A stretch of DNA of 64,000 bases from Comamonadaceae bacterium ALPHA2B. GTDB taxonomy: Bacteria > Pseudomonadota > Gammaproteobacteria > Burkholderiales > Burkholderiaceae_C. The notes under the pieces were generated by a model, which saw only the letters and a program-made list of their open reading frames with translations, was not told where the DNA came from and did no database searches. Shown here piece by piece: positions 48,290 through 57,006 of this stretch (positions are counted from its first letter, which is position 1; each line of letters begins with the position of its first letter). Both the position numbers and the translations under genes were made by a program. Where the stretch lies: NCBI GenBank assembly GCA_005503065.1, contig SCOE01000023.1:1-64000 (forward strand), read 5' to 3'.

Positions 48290-48359
48290 CGCCAGCGGCC
48301 ACCTAGACTGACGCCAGCGGCCACCTGGACAGAAGTCAGCGGGGCCACCTGGACGGACG
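48270..48359 (+). repeat. 22-bp tandem repeat spanning the response-regulator stop codon
   Basis: Four units: 48270-48291, 48292-48313, 48314-48335 and a variant 48336-48359. Each contains CAGCGGCCACCTGGAC or a close variant. The first unit encodes the C-terminal ASGHLD and stop; later units are downstream. Because 22 is not a multiple of three, extra units shift frame, so copy number cannot lengthen the protein simply. Confidence 0.85.
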
Positions 48360-48414
48360 CGGCGTGCGCGAGCCGCGCCGTACACTGGACCGCCGTCGTC
48401 CTTGCTGCCGCGCC

Positions 48415-49158
48415 ATGACCTCACCGTCCCCCGCCCTCCTCCAGGCCTTCGCGCCGACCGGCGTGCTGCGCGCCTCCATCAACCTCGGCAATCCCATCCT
48501 GGCCGGCCGCGACGCGGCCACGGGCGAGCCGGCCGGCGTTTCCGTCGACCTGGCCCGCGCGCTCGGCGCGCGCCTGGGCCTGGCGGTCGAGCTGGTGGTG
48601 TTCGACAAGGCAGCGCAGTCGGTCGAGGCGGTGCGCGGCGAGCAGGCCGACATCGGCTTCTTCGCCATCGATCCGGCGCGCGGCGAGGGCCTGCGCTTCA
48701 CTGCACCCTACGTGCTCATCGAAGGCAGCTACCTCGTGCCGGCCGCCTCGGCCCTGCAGGACAACGCCGAAGTCGACCGCGCCGGCACGCGCGTGGGCGT
48801 CGGAGCGGGCAGCGCCTACGACCTCTTCCTCACGCGCGAGCTCGAGGCCGCCGCCATCGAGCGCCTGCCGAACGCCGGCGCCGTCCGCGAGGCGGTGAAA
48901 GCGGGCGGCATCGAGGTGGCGGCGGGCATCCGCCAGTTGCTCGAAGGCTGGATGCGCGACGACGCTTCGCTGCGCATGCTGCCCGGCCGTTTCATGGTGA
49001 TCCAGCAGGCGATGGGCTTGCCGGCGGGCCGCGGGGCCGAAGCGGCGGCCTTCCTCGCGGCCTTCGTCGAGGACATGAAGGCCAGCGGCTTCGTGGCCCA
49101 AGCGCTGGCGCGCCATGAAATCGAGGGCGCCTCCGTCGCGCCCGCCGCGACGGCCTGA
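48415..49158 (+). CDS. Family 3 extracellular solute-binding-type protein lacking a signal peptide
   Basis: A 247-residue protein with the family 3 (amino-acid receptor) fold: GVLRASINLGNPILAGRDAATGEPAGVSVDLARALGARLGLAVELVVFDKAAQSVEAVRGEQADIGFFAIDPARGEGLRFTAPYVLIEGSYLVPAAS. The N-terminus MTSPSPALLQAFAPTG has no hydrophobic signal. A cytoplasmic form may act as a ligand sensor or an enzyme of the same fold (such as cyclohexadienyl dehydratase-like). It follows the response regulator after a 125-base gap containing tandem repeats. Confidence 0.8.
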   Translation: MTSPSPALLQAFAPTGVLRASINLGNPILAGRDAATGEPAGVSVDLARALGARLGLAVELVVFDKAAQSVEAVRGEQADIGFFAIDPARGEGLRFTAPYVLIEGSYLVPAASALQDNAEVDRAGTRVGVGAGSAYDLFLTRELEAAAIERLPNAGAVREAVKAGGIEVAAGIRQLLEGWMRDDASLRMLPGRFMVIQQAMGLPAGRGAEAAAFLAAFVEDMKASGFVAQALARHEIEGASVAPAATA

Positions 49159-49174
49159 AGTACGCGGGAGGAGA

Positions 49175-49240
49175 TCGTCACGTTCGTGACGAATTCGGCC
49201 GCAACGCCCGGCGGGCGGGCGCTGGCGGCCGATTGCACTT
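49175..49240 (+). repeat. Dispersed intergenic repeat, family D copy 2
   Basis: Starts with the same TCGTCACGTTCGTGACGAAT hairpin block as 6478-6544 and shares the CGGGCGCTGGCGGCCGAT end. It lies 17 bases after a plus-strand stop and 19 bases before the cynS stop, again between convergent genes. Confidence 0.7.
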
Positions 49241-49258
49241 CCGGAATTCGGGGCCGTT

Positions 49259-49702
49259 TCAGTAGGTCTTGTAGGGCAGGAATTTGCCCGAGAGCACCAC
49301 GTTCACGCGGTCGCCCTTGGGATCGGGCTCGCGCACGATGTCCATCTTGAAGTCGATGGCGCTCATGATCCCGTCGCCGAACTCCTCGTGGATCAGCTCC
49401 TTGATGGTGGTGCCATAGACGCTGACGATCTCGTACCAGCGGTAGATCAGCGGATCGGTGGGCACGGCCGTGGGCAGCGAGCCCTTGTACGGCACCACCT
49501 GCAGCCACTTCTGTTCCTCGGCGTCGAGGCCGAAGATCTCGCCGACCACCTGGGCCTGCTCGGCGTCGAGGGTCATCTGGCCCAGGCAGGCGGCCGTGAC
49601 CCATTCCTTGGACAGGCCCACCTTCGTGGCCACGTCGGCCCACTGGATGCCCTTGGCCACCTTGGTGCCAATGATTTTCTCGGTAACGTCGTTGCGGTTC
49701 AT
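49259..49702 (-). CDS. cynS: Cyanase (cyanate hydratase)
   Basis: A 147-residue enzyme that converts cyanate and bicarbonate to carbon dioxide and carbamate, which decays to ammonia. The catalytic residues R88, E91 and S114 have the same spacing as R96/E99/S122 of the E. coli enzyme (in YRWYEIVSVYG and MSAIDFKMD). The N-terminal helix-turn-helix-like domain KGIQWADVATKVGLSKEWVTAACLGQMTL is present. ATG 49702 follows AAGGAGTGCTTTCC. It is the last gene of the nitrate/cyanate-type ABC transporter operon. Confidence 0.97.
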   Translation of the reverse strand: MNRNDVTEKIIGTKVAKGIQWADVATKVGLSKEWVTAACLGQMTLDAEQAQVVGEIFGLDAEEQKWLQVVPYKGSLPTAVPTDPLIYRWYEIVSVYGTTIKELIHEEFGDGIMSAIDFKMDIVREPDPKGDRVNVVLSGKFLPYKTY

Positions 49703-49741
49703 GGAAAGCACTCCTTGTTGTGCGGGGGTCAATGGAAGGCC

Positions 49742-50557
49742 TCAGGCGGCGTGCGCCCGGGTGACGAGGAAATCGACGATGTGGTTGCGCAGCTCGTAGT
49801 AGCCGGGCATGTGGTGCAGCGTGCCGCGGGTGCGCTCGCGCGGCAGCTCGATGCGAAGCGTCTCGGCGATGCCGCCGGGCCGCCAGCCGCCGCCGGGCAG
49901 TGCCACGCCGTTGCGCATCATCAGCACGCGGTCGGCCAGCAGGATGGCCTCGTCCACGTCGTGCGTGATCATGAAGACGGTCTGCTGCGTGCGCCGCACG
50001 ATGGCCACCAGTTCGTCCTGGATGGTGCCGCGGGTGAGCGCATCCAGCGCGCCGAAGGGCTCGTCGAGCAGCAGCATCTTCGGCTCGATGGCGAAGGCGC
50101 GCGCGATGCCCACGCGCTGCTTCATGCCGCCCGAAAGTTCGGAAGGCTTCTTGTCCAGCGCCGCGGACAGGCCGACCATCGCCACGTACTTCTCGACATG
50201 CGCAGCCACCTCGGCGCGGCGCCAGTCGGGCCGGCGCGATTCGACGGCGAAGGCGATGTTGCGCCGCACCGTGAGCCAGGGCAGCAGCGCGTGGCTCTGG
50301 AACACCACGCCCCGCTCCAGGCTGGGGCCGGCGACTTCGCGGCCGTCCATGAACACATGGCCGGCGCTGGCACGGTCGAGGCCGGCGAGCACGTTGAGGA
50401 TGGTCGTCTTGCCGCAGCCGGAGTGCCCGATGATGCAGACGAACTCGCCGCGCGCGACGTCGAAGTCGACGTCCGCGAACACCGGGCGGTCGGCCTGGAA
50501 GGACCGCGCCAGGCCCTGGACGCGAAGGAATTCCGGCGAAGGGGTCGACGCAGTCAT
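49742..50557 (-). CDS. Nitrate/cyanate-type ABC transporter ATP-binding protein
   Basis: A 271-residue ATPase of the NrtD/CynD/TauB group. Walker A GHSGCGKTT, Q-loop FQSHALLPWLTVRRNIAF, signature LSGGMKQRVGIARAF, Walker B MLLLDEPFGALDALTR and switch histidine MITHDVDEAI are intact. A C-terminal segment MPGYYELRNHIVDFLVTRAHA is typical of NrtD. ATG 50557 is preferred; ATG 50596 would overlap the permease gene. With cynS immediately downstream, cyanate is the likely substrate. Confidence 0.92.
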   Translation of the reverse strand: MTASTPSPEFLRVQGLARSFQADRPVFADVDFDVARGEFVCIIGHSGCGKTTILNVLAGLDRASAGHVFMDGREVAGPSLERGVVFQSHALLPWLTVRRNIAFAVESRRPDWRRAEVAAHVEKYVAMVGLSAALDKKPSELSGGMKQRVGIARAFAIEPKMLLLDEPFGALDALTRGTIQDELVAIVRRTQQTVFMITHDVDEAILLADRVLMMRNGVALPGGGWRPGGIAETLRIELPRERTRGTLHHMPGYYELRNHIVDFLVTRAHAA

Positions 50558-50585
50558 CGTGGCCCCGGGCGATGCGTTGCCATGT

Positions 50586-51443
50586 TCACTCCACATAGGT
50601 CACGGCTTTCTGCAGGCGGCCGAACGCGAGGTCCAGCAGCATGCCGACCACGCCGATCAGCAGGATCGCGAAGATCACGTTGGTCAGCGAGAGGTTGTTC
50701 CACTCGTTCCAGACGAAGTAGCCGATGCCCGTGCCGCCGACCAGCATCTCGGCCGCGACGATCACCAGCCAGGCGATGCCCATGCTGATGCGCATGCCCG
50801 TCAGGATGGTGGGCGCGGCCGCCGGCAGGATCACCCGGAAGGCCTTGCGCAAGGGGCTGACCTCCAGCGTGCGTGCCACGTTGAGCCAGTCGCGCCGCAC
50901 CGAGGCGACGCCGAAGGCCGTGTTGACCAGCATCGGCCAGACCGAGCAGATGAAGATCACGAAGATGCCGCTGACGCCGGAATCCTTGATGGTGTAGAGC
51001 GCCAGCGGCATCCACGCCAGCGGGCTGATCGGCTTGAGCACCTGGATGAACGGGTCGAGCGCCCGGTAGGCCAGCGGCGACATGCCGATCAGGAAGCCCA
51101 GCGGGATCGCCACCAGGCAGGCCAGGCCGAAGCCCAGCCCGACGCGCGCGAGCGAGTAGCCCAGCTGGATCGCAATGCCCTTGTCGTTGGGCCCGTTGTC
51201 GTAGAACGGCTGCGACAGATGCTTCCAGGCCGTGCGGCCCAGCTCCAGCGGCGTGGGAAAGCCCCCGGCCTTGGCGGCGCCGGGGTCCTTGCCCATCATG
51301 CGGGCGTACTCGATCTCCTCGGCCGTCATGCCGGCGGCGGCGCCACCGGCCGCGCCCGTGGCGGTGGCCAGGTGCCAGATGCCCAGCACGGCCAGCAGGA
51401 GCAGCACCGACAGCAGTGCGGCCTTGGCGTTGAGCGACTTCAT
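50586..51443 (-). CDS. Nitrate/cyanate-type ABC transporter permease
   Basis: A 285-residue inner-membrane permease of the NrtB/SsuC family. An N-terminal helix (LLSVLLLLAVLGIWHLATA) is followed by a hydrophilic stretch (MTAEEIEYARMMGKDPGAAKAGGFPTPLELGRTAWKHL) characteristic of NrtB, then five to six helices and the EAA-type loop WLNVARTLEVSPLRKAFRVILPAAAPTILTGMRISMGIAW. It overlaps the receptor gene stop by four bases. Confidence 0.93.
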   Translation of the reverse strand: MKSLNAKAALLSVLLLLAVLGIWHLATATGAAGGAAAGMTAEEIEYARMMGKDPGAAKAGGFPTPLELGRTAWKHLSQPFYDNGPNDKGIAIQLGYSLARVGLGFGLACLVAIPLGFLIGMSPLAYRALDPFIQVLKPISPLAWMPLALYTIKDSGVSGIFVIFICSVWPMLVNTAFGVASVRRDWLNVARTLEVSPLRKAFRVILPAAAPTILTGMRISMGIAWLVIVAAEMLVGGTGIGYFVWNEWNNLSLTNVIFAILLIGVVGMLLDLAFGRLQKAVTYVE

Positions 51444-52822
51444 GACTTGGAGATCGCGAAGCTCTTGGCGTAGGCCGCCGCCTTCTCGGGATCGAACTCC
51501 TTGCCCATGACCTTGAACGAGGGGTAGGCGCCCTGCGGCACCGGCTGGCCCAGCTCCTTCATGTACTTCTTGGCGTCGGTCAGCAGGAACACCTTCTCGG
51601 CGATCTGCTTGTAGTTCACCTCGCCCTTGACGTAGCCCCAGCGCTGCATCTGCGTGAGCATCCACACGGCCATGCTCTGCCAGGGGATGGGGTCGAAGTC
51701 GGCGCGGTCGGGCACCGTCTGGATCTTGCCCAGGCCGTCGGCGAAGCGGCCCGTCAGCACCTGGGCGATCACCGTCTCGGGCTGGTTCAGGTACTGCGCG
51801 GGCGAGATCACCTTGGCGATCAGTTCGCGGTTCTTGGCCTCGCGCGCCATCGCCGAGGCCGTGAGCACCGAGCGGTACAGCGCCGCGAAGGTGTTGGGGT
51901 TCTTCTGGATGAACTCCGTGCTGGTGCCGAAGGCGCAGCACGGGTGGCCGTTCCACAGCTCCCTGGTCAGGAGATGGATGAAGCCCACTTCTTCATAGAC
52001 CGCACGCTGGTTGAACGGGTCCGGCCCCAGGTAGCCGTCGATGTTGCCGGCCCGCAGGTTGGCCACCATCTCGGGCGGCGGCACCACGCGGATCTGGATG
52101 TCGGTGTCGGGATTCAGCCCATGCTCGGCCACGTAGTAACGCAGCAGGAAGTTGTGCATGCTGAATTCGAAGGGCACGGCGAACCTGAAGCCCTTCCACA
52201 GCTTCGGGTCGCGCTTGTCCTTGTGCTTCACGGCCAGCGTGATGGCCTGGCCGTTGGTGTTCTGGATGGTGGCCACGTTCATCGGCACCGGGTTGGAACC
52301 CACGCCCATCGACATGGCCAGCGGCATGGGACTGAGGAAGTGCGTGGCGTCGTACTCCCTGTTCATCATCTTGTCGCGGATCAGGGCCCAGCCGGCCGTC
52401 TTGACGACCTCCACGTTCAGGCCCTCGTTGCGGTAGAAGCCCAGCGGGTGCGCCATGATCAGCGGCGTGGCTCAGGTGATCGGGATGAAGCCGATCTTCA
52501 GGTCCTTCTTCTCCGGCGTCTTCTTCTCCTGCGCCATGGCCTGCAGCGATGCGACCGGCAGCAGCGAAGCGATGGCGGCACGCGCCGTGCCTGCACCCAC
52601 CGCCTTCAGGAAGCGCCGGCGCAGCGGCTCGTGCGGGAACAGCGCCTTGACCAGGGCGGCCTCGACGAAGTCGCGCGAGGCCTCCTCCACCGACGCGGCG
52701 GCCACCGCCTGGGCCTCGCCGTGGGCCTGCGGTGCATGGTCCTGCCCGCAGGCGCAGCGCATCATCAGCGGGCGGTCGGCGTCGTAGGGATCGGCGCGGA
52801 GGGTGGTGGGCAGTCGCGGCAT
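51440..52822 (-). pseudogene. Nitrate/cyanate-type ABC transporter receptor with in-frame TGA
   Basis: A CmpA/NrtA-type receptor gene of 461 codons interrupted by TGA at codon 117 (52472-52474). The frame is the same on both sides: ...KKDLKIGFIPIT, stop, ATPLIMAHPLGFYRNEGLNVEVVKTAGWALIRDK. The N-terminus has the usual NrtA leader (MMRCACG...) and a Tat signal RRRFLKAVGAGTARAAIASLLP. In homologues that I remember, the interrupted residue is cysteine (ITCATP), so a single TGC/TGT to TGA change explains it. A sequencing error, a real nonsense mutation, or (less likely) selenocysteine are possible. All other parts are intact, with good ribosome-binding site GAGGAG. Confidence 0.8.
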
Positions 52823-52928
52823 GGAGGCTCCTCGGGCATTGGAAGAGCCCGTGCCATGCAACGTGCGGGCCTGTTCGGCGCCGATGCGACGTTCGCACGA
52901 CAAATCGTGCAGCGCCCGTCGAGGCCGT

Positions 52929-52944
52929 GTAGTGCTGGCCCTAC
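52929..52944. promoter_or_regulatory. GTAG-N8-CTAC motif upstream of the cyanate/nitrate receptor
   Basis: GTAGTGCTGGCCCTAC lies 107 bases upstream of the receptor start, in the 147-base gap behind the response-regulator gene. It is related to GTAGGAACGCCCCTAC near urtA. It could be the site of the adjacent NarL-type regulator. Confidence 0.35.
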
Positions 52945-52969
52945 AAGCCGGGCCGAAACAGGGCCGGAA

Positions 52970-53653
52970 TCAGCCCGCCGGGGGCCGCCGGCCGTGCCGT
53001 TCGGCGTACAGCGCCAGCTCCACGTCGTTCTTGGTGCCCGTCTTTTCGAGGATGCGCGCCCGGTAGGTGCTGACGGTGTTGGGTGCCAGGCCGAGGCTTG
53101 CACCAATCTCGCTCACGCTGTGCCCCGTCGTGAGCAGGCGGAACACCTGGTGCTCGCGGTGCGACAGCGCCTCGGTGGCCGAGCCGCTGCGCCCCACCGC
53201 ACTTGCCAGCGCCTCCGCCGTGGCCGGCGTGACGTACAGGCCGCCGCCGGCCGCCTTGCGCACCGCGGCCACCATCTCTTCGGCATCCGCGCTCTTGTTG
53301 AGGTAGCCGGCCGCGCCCAGTCGGATGCAGCGCACGGCGTACTGCCGCTCGGGATAGGTCGACAGCATCAGCACCGGCAGCGCGGGCCAGCCCGCACGCA
53401 GGTCCTGCAGCACGTCCAGTCCGTCGCGCCCGGGCAGCGCGATGTCCAGCAGCACCACGTCCACGCCCTGCGTGCCGCCGAGCTGCGTCACGCGCTCGAT
53501 CACCTCGGGACCGGTGGCCGCTTCGGCGGCCACCGCGATCTCGGGGCTGCCGTTGGCCGGGTCGCCCAGCATCTGCCGCAGTCCCTCGCGCACGATGCGA
53601 TGGTCGTCCCCCAGCAGGACGCGGATCGGGGCGGGCGCGGTATGGCTATTCAT
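52970..53653 (-). CDS. NarL/FixJ-type response regulator
   Basis: A 227-residue regulator: receiver domain with D16-D17 and phosphoacceptor D70 (VVLLDIALPGRDGLDVLQDL), conserved K in YLNKSADAEE, and a LuxR helix-turn-helix ALSHREHQVFRLLTTGHSVSEIGASLGLAPNTVSTYRARILEKTGTKNDVELALYA. It overlaps the histidine-kinase gene by 8 bases and lies directly upstream of the nitrate/cyanate transporter-cyanase operon on the same strand, so these genes are its most likely targets. Confidence 0.94.
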   Translation of the reverse strand: MNSHTAPAPIRVLLGDDHRIVREGLRQMLGDPANGSPEIAVAAEAATGPEVIERVTQLGGTQGVDVVLLDIALPGRDGLDVLQDLRAGWPALPVLMLSTYPERQYAVRCIRLGAAGYLNKSADAEEMVAAVRKAAGGGLYVTPATAEALASAVGRSGSATEALSHREHQVFRLLTTGHSVSEIGASLGLAPNTVSTYRARILEKTGTKNDVELALYAERHGRRPPAG

Positions 53654-54842
53654 TGGATAGCGGCATCCGCAGGCACAGCAGGCTGCCGTGGCCGATCCGG
53701 CTCGAAATCTCGACGCTGCCGCCGAAGTGCAGCGCACGCTCGCGCATGCCCCGCACGCCGTAGGAAGCCGGTGCGTGGAAGGCCTGCGCCGGCGCGCCGA
53801 CACCATCGTCGCGCACGTGCAGGTAGAGCTCGTCGCCGTCGAGGTGGATATCGACCTCCACCCGCTTCGCGCGCGCGTGGCGGCCAACGTTGCTCAGCAT
53901 CTCCTGGAAGATGCGGAACACGGCCATGGCAGCCGGTCCGGGCAGTTCCAGCGACTCGTCCACCGCCATGCGCCAATCCATCTGCAGCTCGGCCGCGCGT
54001 GCGAACTCCTGCGCCTGCCACTCCAGCGCCGCCCACAGGCCCTGGTGGTCGAGGATGCTCGGCCGCAGGTCGGTGATGATGCGGCCCACGTTGTCCACCG
54101 CGCGCTCGATCAGCCCGCTCATGTTGCTGCACTTGCAGCGCATCTGCTGGCGCATGTCTTCGGCGGCCTCGGGCGTGCGCGCCTGCTGTTCGCCCAGGCG
54201 CTTGCCGATCCAGTTCACGTCCATCTTCAGCGCCACCAGGAGGCTGCCCAGCTCGTCGTGCACCTCGCGGGCGATGCGGGTGCGTTCGTCCTCGCGCACC
54301 GACTCCATCCAGGCCGAGAGTTCGCGCACCTGCTGAAGCGCGGCGCTGAGCTCCGAGGTGCGTTCGGCCACGCGACGCTCCAGTTCGTCCCGGGACTGCT
54401 GCAGCGCATGCGCGGCACGCTTGCGCTCGGTGATGTCGACGAAGGTGATGACGGCGCCCCGCACGGTGTCGCCGTCGAGGATCGGATGGCTCGAATACTC
54501 CACCGCGAAGGCGCTGCCGTCACGGCGCCAGAACACCTCCGTGTCGATGCGGCACGGCAGGCCGCGCCGGAAGGCGTTGAAGATCGGGCAGTCGGTGTCG
54601 GGGTACGGCGAGCCGTCGGCGTGGGAATGGTGGGTCAGCTCGTGCATGTTGCGGCCGATCACGGCCGCCGCATCGTGGCCGAGCAGGCGGGCACCCGCGC
54701 GATTGATGAACGTGCAATGGCCGTCCAGGTCGATGCCGAAGACGCCCTCACCGGTGGACTCCAGCAGCAGGCTGAGCGGATGGCCCCAGAGCGGGTCGAC
54801 GCCGGGATCGGCGTCGCGGGGCAGGTTCAGCGCTTGGGACAT
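53646..54842 (-). CDS. PAS-domain sensor histidine kinase (NarX/DegS-type)
   Basis: A 398-residue kinase without transmembrane helices. Residues 22-140 are a PAS domain (LLLESTGEGVFGIDLDGHCTFINRAGARLLGHDAAAVIGRNMHELTHH...VITFVDITERKRA), 140-180 a coiled coil, then a HisKA_3 box REDERTRIAREVHDELGSLLVALKMD with H195, and a HATPase domain (NVGRHARAKRVEV, VRDDGVG, YGVRGMRERA). ATG 54842 is used; ATG 54866 is possible. It is a soluble kinase, probably sensing a cytoplasmic ligand or redox state. Confidence 0.93.
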   Translation of the reverse strand: MSQALNLPRDADPGVDPLWGHPLSLLLESTGEGVFGIDLDGHCTFINRAGARLLGHDAAAVIGRNMHELTHHSHADGSPYPDTDCPIFNAFRRGLPCRIDTEVFWRRDGSAFAVEYSSHPILDGDTVRGAVITFVDITERKRAAHALQQSRDELERRVAERTSELSAALQQVRELSAWMESVREDERTRIAREVHDELGSLLVALKMDVNWIGKRLGEQQARTPEAAEDMRQQMRCKCSNMSGLIERAVDNVGRIITDLRPSILDHQGLWAALEWQAQEFARAAELQMDWRMAVDESLELPGPAAMAVFRIFQEMLSNVGRHARAKRVEVDIHLDGDELYLHVRDDGVGAPAQAFHAPASYGVRGMRERALHFGGSVEISSRIGHGSLLCLRMPLSNE

Positions 54843-54876
54843 GGGCAGGGAACATGCAACCGACATGCCACGGCGT

Positions 54877-56451
54877 TCACAGCAGGTCTTCCGGCAGGAA
54901 GCGCAGCAGCAGCCAGTCGCGAAAGCTCCCCAGCCAGTGGGCGCCCGGCTCGTCGGTGATGACCTTGCTGGTGCCGTCGGGGTTGTGCTCGATCCACTCC
55001 ACGGCGGTCCCGCCAGCGGTGAGCTGCAGCTGGTACGCACCCAGCGCGCGCAGCGGCATGAAGCGCCCGACCTGCGCCGCCAGCTCCGGGCTGTCGATCA
55101 GCACGCCGATCTCGGTGTTCAGGCGCGCCGAACGGCCGTCCAGGTTCATCGAGCCGATGAACATGCGGCGCCGGTCGACGATGGCCAGCTTGGAATGCAG
55201 GCGCCCGGTCGAGCTCTTGAAATCGCCCAGCTGGTGGTCGCGCGGGGCCAGCTTGGCGCCCAGTTCATAGACGCGGATGCCCGCCTTGAGCATGGCCATG
55301 CGGTAGCGCGCGTAGCCGGCGTACACCAGCGACTCGTCGGTGGCGTCGAGCGAGTTGGTCAGCACGATCATCTCCACGCCGTGCTTGACGCCCTGCTCCA
55401 GCATCTCGAGGCCGCGTTCGCCCGGGATGAAGTACGGCGACACCATCACCACCTGTTCGCGCGCGCCGTAGAGCATGGCTACGGTGCGCTGCGTCACGCT
55501 GTCGGCGTAGCTCGCCTCCGGGTCCTGGATGGTGATCTTCTCGGGGATGTCCGCCACCGCGCGGCCGTCGCCGGGCGTCTGCTCGAGCCGGCCCGCCGCG
55601 AGCTGCGCCGCGATGGTGGGATGGCCGAGCACGTCGGTGTAGCGCTCGGGCAGGGGTTCGCGCTTGCCGACGAGGTTTGCCTGCAGCCACTCGCGCGTGC
55701 CCTCGCCGTCGATCGGCACCCGCATCAGCGAACCGATCGCGCGCACCTGGGCGCTGTTCCAGTAGTCGTCGAAGGAGGCCGACAGCTCCGGCACCACCGG
55801 CCCCGTGGCCAGCACGTCCATGTCGATGAAGTTTGCCACGTCGCTGCGCATGAAGTACTCGTCGGCGATGTTGCGCCCGCCCGTGATGGCCACGCTGTTG
55901 TCGGCCACGAAGAGCTTGTTGTGCATTCGCCGGTTGATGCGCCGCACGTCGCCCAGCGACAGCGCGAGCCGCAGCGTCAGCGGGCCGGTGCGCACCGCCA
56001 GCGGGTTGAAAAGGCGCAGTTCGAAGTTGGGCTGCGAGGCCAGGGCGGCGAAGAGTTCGTCTTTGCCGGCGGTGTAGAGGTCGTCCACCAGCAGCCGCAC
56101 CCGCACGCCGCGGCGCGCGGCCTGCAGCAACTCGTGCAGGAAGAGCAGGCCCGAGCCGTCCGCCTGCAGGATGTAGTACTGCGCGTCGATGCTCTTCTGG
56201 GCCTGGCGCGCCAGCGCGACGCGCGCGTTCAGTGCCGTGGGCCCCTCGGGCATGAGCTGGAAGCCCGAGGGCGCGTCCGGCCCGCTGCCCGGCGGCGTGC
56301 TGGCCCTGGCGATCTGCGCCAGCCGGGTGCCCGCCACATCGGTCGGCGCGGTGGAGCGCGGGGCCGGTTGCGGCGGCGGCAGGCTGGCGCAGCCGGCCAG
56401 CGCCAGTGCGGCCGCGGCAAGCAGGAGGCGGATGAGCGGCTGGGGCGTCAT
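54877..56451 (-). CDS. Phospholipase D-family lipoprotein (cardiolipin synthase-like)
   Basis: A 524-residue lipoprotein: signal MTPQPLIRLLLAAAALALAGCASL with a lipobox LAGC. Two PLD catalytic motifs are present, HNKLFVADNSVAITGGRN and HSKLAIVDRRRMFIGSMN. The arrangement matches the YmdC/ClsC-like group, which transfers phosphatidyl groups between lipids. No partner such as YmdB is adjacent. It sits alone in the minus-strand series and is unrelated in function to the neighbouring two-component genes. Confidence 0.9.
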   Translation of the reverse strand: MTPQPLIRLLLAAAALALAGCASLPPPQPAPRSTAPTDVAGTRLAQIARASTPPGSGPDAPSGFQLMPEGPTALNARVALARQAQKSIDAQYYILQADGSGLLFLHELLQAARRGVRVRLLVDDLYTAGKDELFAALASQPNFELRLFNPLAVRTGPLTLRLALSLGDVRRINRRMHNKLFVADNSVAITGGRNIADEYFMRSDVANFIDMDVLATGPVVPELSASFDDYWNSAQVRAIGSLMRVPIDGEGTREWLQANLVGKREPLPERYTDVLGHPTIAAQLAAGRLEQTPGDGRAVADIPEKITIQDPEASYADSVTQRTVAMLYGAREQVVMVSPYFIPGERGLEMLEQGVKHGVEMIVLTNSLDATDESLVYAGYARYRMAMLKAGIRVYELGAKLAPRDHQLGDFKSSTGRLHSKLAIVDRRRMFIGSMNLDGRSARLNTEIGVLIDSPELAAQVGRFMPLRALGAYQLQLTAGGTAVEWIEHNPDGTSKVITDEPGAHWLGSFRDWLLLRFLPEDLL

Positions 56452-56494
56452 GTCGGCAATGTAGCGCCCCTTTTTCTCGACTGGCGCCGGCGCT

Positions 56495-56977
56495 TCAGAG
56501 GCCCAGTTCTTCCAGCCCGGGGTGGTCATCGGGCCGGCGGCCGAGCGGCCAATGGAACAGCCGGTCACTCGATGCGATGGGCAGGTCGTTGATGCTGGCG
56601 AAGCGCCGCTGCATCAGGCCCTGCAGGTTGAACTCCCAGTTCTCGTTGCCGTAGCTGCGGAACCACTGGCCCGAGTCGTCGCGCCACTCGTAGGCGAAGC
56701 GCACGGCGATGCGGTGCTCTGTGAAGGCCCACAGGCCCTTGATGAGCCGGTAGTCCAATTCGCGTGCCCACTTGCGCTGCAGGAAGGCGCGCACCTCCTC
56801 GCGGCCCTTGGGAAACTCGGCGCGGTTGCGCCAGAGCGTGTCGGGTGTGTAGACCTGGGCCACGCGGTCGGGGTCGCGCGAGTTCCAGGCGTCCTCGGCG
56901 CCGCGCACCTTCTGGGTGGCGGTGGCGAGCGTGAAAGGCGGCACCGGCGGGCGGGCTTCGGCAAGGGTGTCGGGCAT
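56495..56977 (-). CDS. NTF2-like protein of the DUF1348 family
   Basis: A 160-residue protein: [122 protein letters not shown] is the complete conserved family sequence (nuclear transport factor 2 fold). Function is unknown for the family. It is divergent from a TetR gene with twin palindromic operators in the spacer, so its expression is probably induced by a TetR ligand. Confidence 0.92.
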   Translation of the reverse strand: MPDTLAEARPPVPPFTLATATQKVRGAEDAWNSRDPDRVAQVYTPDTLWRNRAEFPKGREEVRAFLQRKWARELDYRLIKGLWAFTEHRIAVRFAYEWRDDSGQWFRSYGNENWEFNLQGLMQRRFASINDLPIASSDRLFHWPLGRRPDDHPGLEELGL

Positions 56978-57006
56978 GTCGGGCTCCTGCGGTTGGACAT
57001 AGACAT

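Noticed and set aside
48270-48359. CRISPR array
   Set aside because: Units are contiguous tandem repeats without unique spacers and no cas genes are nearby.
52472-52474. Selenocysteine as the main explanation of the in-frame TGA
   Set aside because: No precedent for this receptor family and no convincing SECIS hairpin; a single-base mutation or an error is simpler. Kept as a checkable alternative only.
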